DNA of 34,644 nt from Planctomycetota bacterium (GTDB taxonomy: Bacteria; Planctomycetota; UBA11346): contig JANQLF010000255.1 in assembly GCA_028280785.1 (NCBI GenBank), positions 1 through 34,644 of the forward strand, read 5' to 3'. This document shows, piece by piece, positions 17,268 through 24,844 of this stretch. A program made the position numbers and the translations under genes. The notes below the pieces were generated by a model. The model worked only from the letters and a program-made list of their open reading frames with translations, did no database searches and was not told the origin of the DNA. Numbering within the stretch: the first letter of the stretch is position 1; every line of letters starts with the position of its first letter.

Positions 17268-17296
17268 TTTGCTAAAGTTTTTAAATTTTATTGCAA
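17268..17296. promoter_or_regulatory. Degenerate TTTGCTAAA-type inverted repeat between ypdA and acnX
   Basis: TTTGCTAAA (17268-17276) is perfect. After a 10-base spacer comes TTTATTGCAA, the right arm with two inserted bases. It lies 128-156 bases upstream of the ypdA-like start and 103-131 bases upstream of the aconitase X start, so it could serve either. Confidence 0.45.
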
Positions 17297-17309
17297 TGGC
17301 TGAGTTTTA

Positions 17310-17321
17310 TGGTATATACCA
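17310..17321. promoter_or_regulatory. GntR-type operator-like palindrome upstream of the aconitase X operon
   Basis: TGGTATATACCA is a perfect 12-base palindrome 78-89 bases upstream of the aconitase X start. The same 12 bases recur at 25481, and close variants at 10122, 23111 and 23286. Confidence 0.65.
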
Positions 17322-17398
17322 AAGAGAGGCTGCAGTATGGGCCTCCACAGTTTAAAGGTAATCACTTCAAGAAAGTACAATAAAAAAGGTTCAATTTC

Positions 17399-18667
17399 AT
17401 GGTACTCGCACTCACAGAACACGATCAAAAAATGCTCGATGGCGACGAAGGTCCCTTAGTCCAAGAAGCTATGCGCTTTTTAGTGCAACTTGGCGAAACC
17501 TTTGAAGCAAAACAAATGATCGATCTCGAATATGCTTATGTGTACATCGATGGCATGGGCTCGTCTTGGGGCGCTGGTGAATTATCACAGGATGTGCTTT
17601 CCGATGCAATTGATTCTGGCTTACAAGTAAAAATACCAACGACCACTTGGGTATCAGGTCGTGAGATGGACGAATCTCTTTATCCGAAATTAGGCATTAC
17701 TGGTGATATCCTTGATGAATTAGAACTGGAATCGCAAATTGGTAAAAAGCTGGGCATGATTCACATCGACACCTGCTCACCCTATATCGTAAGTGATTTT
17801 CAATACGGCGCGCACATCGCATCGATTGAAAGCAGCGCGGTTACTTTTTTAAATTCTTTTAAAGGCGTTAAAACCAATCGCGATGGCATCAGTGCATTTT
17901 ACGGAGCTTTAACCGGTCGTTATCCCGAATTCGGCATGCACATCCCAGAAAATCGTCGCGGCACGCACTTATTTAAAATTAATCATAAAATGCGTAACTC
18001 TGCTGATTATTCAGCGCTTGGTTATTTAATTGGCCAACTTACTGGCCTTGATGTTCCCGTACTCGACGGCTTGCCACGTATGAGTTTAGAAGAAATGCAA
18101 TGTTTCAGTGCCGCTATCGCTGTTGGTGGCGCTGTTTCGATGGCCCATATTGTCGGCGTAACCCCTGAGGCCCCAACGCTTGAAGCAGCATTCCAAGGCC
18201 AAGAACCAAAACAATGCTTTGAAATTAATACTGTCGATATTGAAGCTATTTACGATGAGTATTGTTCGCAAGCGGATACGGTTGATTTTATCTGTCTCGG
18301 CTGTCCACATGCATCGATACATGATATTCGTAAATACGCTGAATTATTTAAAGGGAAGAAAGTTGCTGATGGCGTAACCGTTTGGCTGATGACTGCCTGT
18401 CAGAATTTATACTTGGCTAAAACTGGTGGCGAACTTGATATCCTCAAAGAAGCAGGCGTAAGCTTGCAAAACAACTGCCCGATGGTGAACCCTGGCAATC
18501 CCGGCCCTAACCACACCTTTCACAATCCTGATTTTACCGTGGGTAATTTCGCCACTAATTCGATGAAATTGCTTTATTACTCACAAAATTGTATCCGACC
18601 TACGAAAAACTTTTTCGGCAGCACCGAACGTTGTGTCAACGCAGCCATTAGCGGACGATGGGAGTAA
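17399..18667 (+). CDS. Aconitase X (AcnX) catalytic large subunit
   Basis: A 422-residue catalytic subunit of an AcnX-family dehydratase (former DUF521). Characterised members dehydrate cis-3-hydroxy-L-proline (bacteria) or mevalonate 5-phosphate (archaea), using an iron-sulfur cluster. Candidate cluster cysteines are at the expected three sites: IDTCSPY (C126), LGCPH (C302) and NNCPM (C360). Other family features are the EHD-x-x-ML-x-G-x-x-G start (LTEHDQKMLDGDEGP), YIDGMGSSWGAG, a GRYPEFGMH segment, FVNS-type NSFKGVKTNRDG, and GHAS-like CPHASIHDI. The length suits the split form; the swivel subunit follows after 3 bases. An SDR follows. No proline racemase or imine reductase is adjacent and the promoter carries sugar-type operators, so the substrate may differ from hydroxyproline. 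Start ATG 17399, weak AAGG upstream. Confidence 0.88.
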   Translation: MVLALTEHDQKMLDGDEGPLVQEAMRFLVQLGETFEAKQMIDLEYAYVYIDGMGSSWGAGELSQDVLSDAIDSGLQVKIPTTTWVSGREMDESLYPKLGITGDILDELELESQIGKKLGMIHIDTCSPYIVSDFQYGAHIASIESSAVTFLNSFKGVKTNRDGISAFYGALTGRYPEFGMHIPENRRGTHLFKINHKMRNSADYSALGYLIGQLTGLDVPVLDGLPRMSLEEMQCFSAAIAVGGAVSMAHIVGVTPEAPTLEAAFQGQEPKQCFEINTVDIEAIYDEYCSQADTVDFICLGCPHASIHDIRKYAELFKGKKVADGVTVWLMTACQNLYLAKTGGELDILKEAGVSLQNNCPMVNPGNPGPNHTFHNPDFTVGNFATNSMKLLYYSQNCIRPTKNFFGSTERCVNAAISGRWE

Positions 18668-18670
18668 ACC

Positions 18671-19090
18671 ATGAATGACGTCATTAAACTGCAGGGCACT
18701 ACCATTGTAAAAGGCGAAATCGAAGGTGAAGCTTTGGTTATCCCCTTTCCAGTTAGCTTTCTGGGCATGGTCAATACCGAAAACGGTACTTTTGAAATTC
18801 CTGGATCCGAATACGACGGCAGCACCATAAAGAATAAAATTTTAATTTACCCTTTCGGTAAGGGCTCAAGCGGTGACGCGATACGCATGTGGCGATTGCA
18901 AAAATTTGATCAATCACCATCCGCTATTTTATTCGACAAACCAGAACCCGTGCATATTCAAGGCGCTATGCTGCTGAATGTGCCTTCAGCATTTGGTTTT
19001 GAAGAATCACTTATCGATGCCATTGAAACCGGTGATCGCATCAACATCAGTGACGGCGTCATTACCATCACTAAATCCGTTTCTGTTTAA
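18671..19090 (+). CDS. Aconitase X small (swivel) subunit
   Basis: A 139-residue partner of the preceding gene (DUF126/AcnX swivel domain). Features: GEIEGEALVIPFPVSFLGMVN and FEIPGSEYDGSTIKNKILIYPFGKGSSGDAIRMW, with the GKGSS loop at the position of the conserved active-site loop that closes over the substrate. GGAG lies 6 bases before the ATG, inside the end of the large-subunit gene; the 3-base gap indicates translational coupling. Together they should form a heterodimer equivalent to the fused AcnX enzymes. Downstream SDR starts 11 bases later. Confidence 0.88.
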   Translation: MNDVIKLQGTTIVKGEIEGEALVIPFPVSFLGMVNTENGTFEIPGSEYDGSTIKNKILIYPFGKGSSGDAIRMWRLQKFDQSPSAILFDKPEPVHIQGAMLLNVPSAFGFEESLIDAIETGDRINISDGVITITKSVSV

Positions 19091-19101
19091 GAGCATTTAC
19101 T

Positions 19102-19872
19102 ATGAGTCGACCCGTAGCCATTGTCAGTGGTGCCGCACGCAATGTTGGCAAAGGTATTGCAGCAAAACTACTGCAAGGTAATTACCGAGTTTACCTACTC
19201 GATATCAATCAGGAATTATTAGACAGCTGCATTGAATCTTTTAACTATGATCAAGCAATTGGCTGCCCTGTAGACATCACCAATAAAGCAGCGCTAAAAA
19301 AATGTATTGAAGATATTTATCAAGAAAATCAACGCATCGATGTGCTCGTGAACAATGCAGTAGTCAGACCAACGGGAACCTACAAGCAAGACTTCCTCGA
19401 TCTGAGTGATGATTATCTCAGTGTATTCATTCAACAAAACATTGATGCCTTTGTATGTCTATCCAAATATTGCGCATCATACATGACCAAAAATAAAAGC
19501 GGATCGATTATTAATATCAGCAGTAACGGTGCCATTCAGGCTCATCGTAGAATGATTCCTTACGATACGGTCAAAGGGGCGATGGAAGCATTTACCCGAG
19601 CACTCGCCCTTGAGTTAGCACCCTACAACGTGCGTGTTAATACTGTTCGCACCGTTGCCGTTGCCGAAGAAGGAAAACTTGATCAAGATTATGAGGCCGG
19701 TTTAGGCGCACAAATTCCCGTCGGTCGTATTGCACGACCACACGATGTCGCAGCTATGGTGGCACATTTATGTTCGGATGAATCAAGTTTTCTAACCGGC
19801 CAAATTTACAATGTCGACGGTGGCATGCTGGTACAATCACGTCCACCAGCGTTAGACCTGCCAGCCGGATAA
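19102..19872 (+). CDS. Short-chain dehydrogenase/reductase (SDR)
   Basis: A 256-residue classical SDR, cytoplasmic, NAD(P)-dependent. Seen: cofactor loop SGAARNVGKGIA near residues 9-20, DI at the end of beta-2 (LLDINQELL), NNAVV near 89 in place of the usual NNAG, catalytic Ser in INISSNG, YDTVKGA (catalytic Tyr and Lys) near 153-160, and the C-terminal FLTGQIYNVDGGM. A D at the end of beta-2 suggests NAD(H) preference. It is third in the aconitase X operon, so it probably oxidises or reduces a hydroxy acid or sugar-derived compound linked to that dehydratase. It ends tail-to-tail with the cysteine-synthase-like gene, with one base between the stops. Confidence 0.9.
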   Translation: MSRPVAIVSGAARNVGKGIAAKLLQGNYRVYLLDINQELLDSCIESFNYDQAIGCPVDITNKAALKKCIEDIYQENQRIDVLVNNAVVRPTGTYKQDFLDLSDDYLSVFIQQNIDAFVCLSKYCASYMTKNKSGSIINISSNGAIQAHRRMIPYDTVKGAMEAFTRALALELAPYNVRVNTVRTVAVAEEGKLDQDYEAGLGAQIPVGRIARPHDVAAMVAHLCSDESSFLTGQIYNVDGGMLVQSRPPALDLPAG

Positions 19873-19873
19873 A

Positions 19874-20815
19874 TTACTCAAATAAATCGGTGCTTAAATA
19901 ACGTAGGCCGGTATCGCAAACTGGCGTCACAATTAAGGAGCCTGCCGGTGCATTGGCAGCAACTTTTAATGCAGCAGCCACATTACCACCTGAAGAAAAT
20001 CCACCTAAGATACCTTCTTCTTTAGCCAAACGCCTACCCGCTGAGACCGCTTCTTCATCAGTTACCTGAATAAAATCATCCACTAATTCTTTATTCCACG
20101 GCGGTGGCGTTAATGCATAACCAGTGCCCTGTAATTTATGGCTGGTGTTGGTTACCTCTTTACCTGCTAGGAATGCTGCGCTATTGGGTTCCGCACAAAT
20201 GCACTGAACATCAGCGTTCTTTTCTTTAAGCGCTTTGGCAACACCCATAAATGTTCCACCGGTCCCTAGGTTAGCTACCCAATGGGTCACTTTGCCTTCT
20301 GATTGCGTCCATATTTCTTGACCAGTATTATCATAATGCGTATTCGGATTTCCTGCTCTATTAAATTGATCAACCATAAACGCACCGGACTCTTCGGCCA
20401 TAACACGCGAGCGCTCTTCGACTGCGAGCCAGTCTTCATGGGTGACCATGCCCGGCTTTCCGGTTACCTGGGGTACTAATTCTAATTCAGCACCATAGGC
20501 CTTTAAGGTTTTGCGGCGCTCCATGCTATTACCTTCACTCATCACCGCCGTGAAGCGATAGCCCTTCACCGCACAAACAATGGCACAACCAATGCCCGTA
20601 TTTCCAGACGTACGTTCAATGACCTGATCACCTGGCTTAAGCAAACCCTCGCGCTCAGCGTCTTCAATAATCCGAAGCGCAATGCGATCTTTCACTGAAT
20701 TGCCGGCATTCCATGATTCGCATTTAACCGCGATCAAACTGCCTGTACCTTCACTTAAACGATGTAAAGCGACTAGGGGCGTATTACCGGTAACCTCTAA
20801 AATACTCTGTTTCAC
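19874..20815 (-). CDS. Cysteine-synthase-family PLP-dependent enzyme
   Basis: A 313-residue fold-type II PLP enzyme resembling CysK/CysM. The PLP lysine is K42 in NAGNSVKDRIA; TSGNTG (69-74) binds the substrate carboxylate; GTGGTF binds PLP phosphate; and SSGGN is near the C-terminus. The usual PDSGERYLS-type end is PVCDTGLRYLS here, with a Cys in place of the common Asp-Ser, which may alter PLP N1 contact. The start is GTG at 20815 with GAGGAAA upstream. It is the third gene of a minus-strand unit after the DUF4091 and Dabb genes, an unusual setting for cysteine synthesis. Beta-replacement on O-acetylserine is the default; elimination or replacement on another beta-substituted amino acid is possible. 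Confidence 0.85.
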   Translation of the reverse strand: MKQSILEVTGNTPLVALHRLSEGTGSLIAVKCESWNAGNSVKDRIALRIIEDAEREGLLKPGDQVIERTSGNTGIGCAIVCAVKGYRFTAVMSEGNSMERRKTLKAYGAELELVPQVTGKPGMVTHEDWLAVEERSRVMAEESGAFMVDQFNRAGNPNTHYDNTGQEIWTQSEGKVTHWVANLGTGGTFMGVAKALKEKNADVQCICAEPNSAAFLAGKEVTNTSHKLQGTGYALTPPPWNKELVDDFIQVTDEEAVSAGRRLAKEEGILGGFSSGGNVAAALKVAANAPAGSLIVTPVCDTGLRYLSTDLFE

Positions 20816-20909
20816 GGGATTATTTCCTCATTATAGAATCAAACGCCTCATTCTGTGAAAGACTGAGAAAAGACTACGTTCAAGCAAAGGTTCTATGTAA
20901 GCGCTAAAT

Positions 20910-21215
20910 TTAATCTACAAGCAATGTCTGGTCACTGACGATACAATCAACCACACTACGTGTAATGCGCATTTGATTGACTTGCTGTGCAATGTCGACG
21001 TGAAAGGAGTCGCGTTCAAAGGCACGTAAATCTTCTTCAGTTTTGAATAAGCCACAGAAAAGCACATCGTATGCTGAAACAGAATTACTAATATTTTTAT
21101 AAGCTTCCATAGAGCTTAAACCGGTAGCGATGCCGTCCAGCTGATTTAAGAGGGCGATGAATTCATCTGCCCGCTCTGGATCTTTCAATTTCCACATCGC
21201 CACCCGTTTAATCAT
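20910..21215 (-). CDS. Dabb (stress-responsive A/B barrel) domain protein
   Basis: A 101-residue single-domain protein with a ferredoxin-like alpha/beta barrel pattern: MIKRVAMWKLKDP, a helix with ALLNQLDGI, SMEAYKNIS, AYDVLFCGLFKTEEDLRAFERDSFHVDIAQQV and a closing strand. This is the Dabb family, whose members are dimeric and of mixed or unknown function; some act as small enzymes or stress proteins. It has an AAGGAAA ribosome site and lies 12 bases after the DUF4091 gene and 94 bases before the cysteine-synthase-like gene, so it is probably co-transcribed with the former. No catalytic role can be assigned. Confidence 0.8.
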   Translation of the reverse strand: MIKRVAMWKLKDPERADEFIALLNQLDGIATGLSSMEAYKNISNSVSAYDVLFCGLFKTEEDLRAFERDSFHVDIAQQVNQMRITRSVVDCIVSDQTLLVD

Positions 21216-21227
21216 GAATGGATTTCC

Positions 21228-23075
21228 TTAGTAACGCTTTCCATTATAAAAGTCTGGATGGCCCACTGGGTTTGGATATTGGTTGTATGGCTTTATCTTG
21301 GCGCGTAACTTTTTATCGCCTATCTTATTGAGTAAGGTGCCAAGCTTAATCCGTGCCTCGTCCCATTTGATTGCGTCTTTTTCATAATCAAAACGCTTCT
21401 TAGCAGACTGTCCGTCAAGTGATTCAGCATTCTTATCGGTAAGCAAACCAAGCAACGGCAGTACTATTTCCCGTGCTTCTTTTGCCTTACCCATTTTTTC
21501 CAATAAATAAAGATACTCAAAATCTTGTGAACCCTGGCGCAAATTCTTCACCCGGAAGCAAGCGATCGGACCATCAATACCAACATCTTTACCTGGGTAA
21601 AAGAGCAAGCCGTCGCCATTGAGGCGCAAGGCCCAATCTTTTGGATAGAGTTTACCGTTTTTCCATGGCTTCGTTGCTTCATCAAAATTCAACGAGACAT
21701 GCCAGACATCAGTTAAGTATTTCTTGGGGTTATTGCGAATATTCCTGCGTTCTTTTTTCCATTTATTATGCTTATCAACGACGTAGACACCTTCCCAGAA
21801 ATACCACGCGCGTGCACCGGATACAAAGCCTGCAATTGGATGAGTACGCAATCCTGGTCCTGGTACATCAGTTAATGCCGTACCAGCATGCCCACCATTA
21901 TAAGTCCACACGACGTTACCTTTTTTCTCAATGTCTGGAATCGTACTAGGCGCGACACTACCAGAACAGAAAATATCTACCTCGGTATCTAAATGCGGCC
22001 AATCTGGTTTAGATGGCACAAATTGCTCAGTAATCATACGTCTAACTTGGCCACCGGATTCTTTCTTCGATTCAGCCCCTTTATTAATGACATGCTGATA
22101 GGCCTCTTTAGAGCCAGGTTCATCGCCCAAACTATCAAATGCACGATTTAACCAACCTTTCTCTTTAAGCAGCGTGTTCCACGATGAAATATCACCAGCC
22201 AACGGCAACAACTCATAACCGAAGCCTGCACCAAAAGGACCCTTAAATGCCTCACCGGTGTAATAATCCATAAACTTACGATCTGGTGCGCTCATATAAT
22301 CGACGCCATATTCAATGAATTCCATTAAACTAATGCGGTGATTATGCGCCATTTGAAAGTAAGAATCAAAAATAGGCATCATATTTTTTATTTCACCGGG
22401 ACCTTTACCAAATGAATAGGCAATCGTTTCAGGACCAACATACACAAACTGTGGAAAATGACTCACAGATGGCAAAGCAAAATCCCACACTTCTAAATTA
22501 ACTTTAAGCGTTTGGCTGCCCGCTTTGATGGTCGATTTATATTTTCCAGACGTCGCATCTTCTGGAACAAATATTTCACAAAATACGACCTCGTTTGCAC
22601 CTTCCTTCACGTCAAACGGGAAACCATATTTAGTCGCACCATGAGGCACCATTTGAACTGGGTATTCACGTGGAGCCCCGAGTTTCTTACGCTTTGCCTC
22701 AAATTGTAAAACATCCGCAGGCCACTTCCCTTTTTGCAATTGTGATATCGCCGGGTGATTCATGTAGTGCTCGTGAAAACATACTGGCTTTTTGAGCGTT
22801 GCTCCACTAGGCCCTGTTAAGGTTTCAGTAATAACATCGACACCTTTTGCTGCATCACCAAAAACGATCTGAAATGCAACAAACTCATTCTTGGCACCAT
22901 ACAAAGTAATGGTTTTGCTTGCTGGATCCCAGAGGACCGTCTTGCCAGGAGACTGCTCGGTCCGCATGACGCGGTGCGATGGACTCGTCACCCAAGTCGC
23001 AGAATAGGCAATACTTACGCCACAAATGAGACTGAGCAGGACAGAAACCGTGCGATTGAGCGAGAATAACGTCAT
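21228..23075 (-). CDS. Secreted DUF4091 glycoside-hydrolase-like protein
   Basis: A 615-residue exported protein. The signal peptide is about 1-26 (ends SIAYSA). A beta-sandwich domain (about 30-195: GAKNEFVAFQIVF, EGANEVVFCEIFVPEDATSGKYKSTI) precedes a TIM-barrel-like domain with SLGDEP near residue 320 as a candidate acid/base site and W-rich strands (NVVWTYNGG, GARAWYFWEG). The DUF4091 signature GDGLLFYPG...FRVKNLRQGSQDFEYLYLL is near the C-terminus. DUF4091 proteins are glycosidase-like, with few characterised members. The ATG at 23075 follows GAGGGC. An operator-like TGGTCTATACCA sits 36-47 bases upstream. It heads the unit with the Dabb and cysteine-synthase-like genes. Confidence 0.82.
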   Translation of the reverse strand: MTLFSLNRTVSVLLSLICGVSIAYSATWVTSPSHRVMRTEQSPGKTVLWDPASKTITLYGAKNEFVAFQIVFGDAAKGVDVITETLTGPSGATLKKPVCFHEHYMNHPAISQLQKGKWPADVLQFEAKRKKLGAPREYPVQMVPHGATKYGFPFDVKEGANEVVFCEIFVPEDATSGKYKSTIKAGSQTLKVNLEVWDFALPSVSHFPQFVYVGPETIAYSFGKGPGEIKNMMPIFDSYFQMAHNHRISLMEFIEYGVDYMSAPDRKFMDYYTGEAFKGPFGAGFGYELLPLAGDISSWNTLLKEKGWLNRAFDSLGDEPGSKEAYQHVINKGAESKKESGGQVRRMITEQFVPSKPDWPHLDTEVDIFCSGSVAPSTIPDIEKKGNVVWTYNGGHAGTALTDVPGPGLRTHPIAGFVSGARAWYFWEGVYVVDKHNKWKKERRNIRNNPKKYLTDVWHVSLNFDEATKPWKNGKLYPKDWALRLNGDGLLFYPGKDVGIDGPIACFRVKNLRQGSQDFEYLYLLEKMGKAKEAREIVLPLLGLLTDKNAESLDGQSAKKRFDYEKDAIKWDEARIKLGTLLNKIGDKKLRAKIKPYNQYPNPVGHPDFYNGKRY

Positions 23076-23110
23076 AGATAAGCCCTCGACAGGCAGTATA
23101 GCATCTCTTT

Positions 23111-23122
23111 TGGTCTATACCA
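23111..23122. promoter_or_regulatory. GntR-type operator-like site upstream of the DUF4091 operon
   Basis: TGGTCTATACCA, identical to the core at 10122-10133, lies 36-47 bases upstream of the DUF4091 start on the minus strand, a position suited to blocking the promoter. Confidence 0.6.
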
Positions 23123-23200
23123 TATATTTAAGGAAAAAGAAAATTGGCCTGTAATCCGCCAATTATACCGAGTAAACGCTGTGATTTCGTCAAAGTGACG

Positions 23201-23227
23201 GGCTATACCACTATAATGGAATAGTGG
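23201..23227. promoter_or_regulatory. Degenerate operator and nested inverted repeat in the DUF4091/GH4 gap
   Basis: GGCTATACCACT (23201-23212) is a decayed relative of GGTATATACCACT. TATACCACTAT (23204-23214) recurs exactly at 23291-23301. CCACTAT (23208-23214) also pairs with ATAGTGG (23221-23227) across 6 bases. It may be an auxiliary site for looping between the flanking operators. Confidence 0.35.
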
Positions 23228-23285
23228 ACCACAAGTTAAAACTCCTTCCCAGCATGGACAGATCCGCCTTGAAACGACCATCTAG

Positions 23286-23297
23286 CGGTATATACCA
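23286..23297. promoter_or_regulatory. GntR-type operator-like site upstream of the GH4 gene
   Basis: CGGTATATACCA contains the perfect GGTATATACC palindrome (23287-23296). It is 61-72 bases upstream of the GH4 start and followed by ACTAT, as in the degenerate site at 23201. Confidence 0.6.
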
Positions 23298-23357
23298 CTA
23301 TGTTACACAGTTCAGCCAGACCTGAGCACCACCATCAGCCCCAAACAGGAAACTCAG

Positions 23358-24740
23358 ATGGAACTCATCGATAAAGTAGCTACACCAGATAGCATGAAAC
23401 GAGAATCAGTTGGTACTAAGAAGATCACCTGTGTTGGTGCATCGTATAAGTTTGTTCACAAAGTCCTGCGCGACATGCTCATCGTCGGCGGTTTCAACGA
23501 TGTTGAAATGTGTGTTCACGATTTGCGCGAGAAACCACTTAAAATTGTTGGTGATCTTCTTGAGAAAATTGCGCGTCAGCAAAATACCAATGTTAAAATT
23601 ACTCGAACCCTGGATTTAGACGAAGCGTTACGCGACACCGACGTCGTGGTTTTATCAATTTCCACTGGCGGCGGTGAAGCTCATTACCGTAATTTTGAAG
23701 CCTGTTGGAAATACGGTATTAAAACTGGCATCGGTGATACGCTCGGACCTTGTGCCCTAGCGCGCAATCTCACCACCGTTCCAGTTGTAGTTAATCTCAT
23801 TAAGAAAATGCAAGAGATCTGCCCGAATGCATTGATGCTTAATTTTTCAAATCCAATGTCAGTAGTCACCGGCGCGATGGCCCGTCATTCAGATATTCCA
23901 TGCTGGGGGCTCTGTCATTCTGCCGATGAACTTTACAGTTATTTCGCACGCGTATTTGATTGCGACAAAGAAGATGTCGAAATTGATATGGGTGGCGTTA
24001 ATCACCAATCCTTTGTTACCAAATTAGTTATTAAAGGTGTCGATCAGACTAAAAATATTCTCAAAGCTACACAAGAGTCCGATGCCAAATTAGAAGATAA
24101 CTTACTCGATACCCATAAAGAAGATATTACCACACAGCAAGATATTTATAAAATACTTGGCGCCTGGCCGTCAACCGGCGACACCCACCTCGCTGAATTT
24201 TATCCATTCCATTATACCGATCGTGCTATGGATAAATATGGCTACCGTGAAAAGGTCAAACCAATTATTCCAGGTCGCGAAGAACAAGTTTGGTCGACAC
24301 CGCATCCAATCATCATGGAATGGACTTACGGAAATGGGCCGGTTGAAGATTTAGATTTATTAACCACTGAACACGCCCACGAATTATTATGGACGTTCTT
24401 CACCGACGAGCCGCACACACGCTACGTAAATATGCTCAATTCCGGCAACTTCATTGAAGGCCTCCCTGCGAATGCTTGCGTCGAAGCACAAGTCACCGCA
24501 TCTGGCCGTGAACTAAGTGGTAAAACGGTTAAGCTCCCACCGGTTATTCATTCATTGGTTGAACGTTGGACTACCATCCACGATTTATCAATAACTGCTG
24601 CACTTGAATGCGATCGCGACGCAGCGCGTCAGGCCTTATTCCTTGATCCGCACGTCAAAGAAATATTCGATGTGGCTCCGCTGCTCGAAGACCTACTTAC
24701 CGCCAACAAAGACTTATTATCTGGTAAGTGGTTTAAATAA
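23358..24740 (+). CDS. Glycoside hydrolase family 4 (NAD+/Mn2+-dependent alpha-glycosidase)
   Basis: A 460-residue cytoplasmic GH4 enzyme. GH4 glycosidases use NAD+ and a divalent metal to cleave by transient oxidation at C3 and elimination, and act on alpha- or beta-linked and uronic substrates. Visible: Rossmann strand KITCVGASY (22-30), D55 in VHDLRE, VVVLSISTGGGEA, GIGDTLGP, NFSNPM (162-167), metal-ligand Cys in GLCHS (C186) and metal-ligand His in GVNHQ (H216). The GDTLGPCAL segment is like the alpha-galactosidase/alpha-glucuronidase type, but specificity cannot be read. AGGA lies 7 bases before the ATG. It is a single-gene unit with a strong terminator at 24765 and an operator-like palindrome upstream. 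It likely handles imported oligosaccharides. Confidence 0.9.
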   Translation: MELIDKVATPDSMKRESVGTKKITCVGASYKFVHKVLRDMLIVGGFNDVEMCVHDLREKPLKIVGDLLEKIARQQNTNVKITRTLDLDEALRDTDVVVLSISTGGGEAHYRNFEACWKYGIKTGIGDTLGPCALARNLTTVPVVVNLIKKMQEICPNALMLNFSNPMSVVTGAMARHSDIPCWGLCHSADELYSYFARVFDCDKEDVEIDMGGVNHQSFVTKLVIKGVDQTKNILKATQESDAKLEDNLLDTHKEDITTQQDIYKILGAWPSTGDTHLAEFYPFHYTDRAMDKYGYREKVKPIIPGREEQVWSTPHPIIMEWTYGNGPVEDLDLLTTEHAHELLWTFFTDEPHTRYVNMLNSGNFIEGLPANACVEAQVTASGRELSGKTVKLPPVIHSLVERWTTIHDLSITAALECDRDAARQALFLDPHVKEIFDVAPLLEDLLTANKDLLSGKWFK

Positions 24741-24764
24741 ATTAACATCTAACTGGCCTTGGTT

Positions 24765-24796
24765 AAAAAACCGTAACGACGTATAGTTACGGTTTT
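24765..24796 (+). terminator. Rho-independent terminator after the GH4 gene
   Basis: AAAAAACCGTAAC (24765-24777) pairs with GTTACGGTTTTTT (from 24785), with a loop of about 7 bases and a T-run. Because the left arm is an A-run, it could also terminate minus-strand transcription coming from the HAD-like gene. Confidence 0.92.
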
Positions 24797-24844
24797 TTAT
24801 TAGCCATAATAAAATTTCGTTGCTGTTAAGGCCTCACAAACAAG

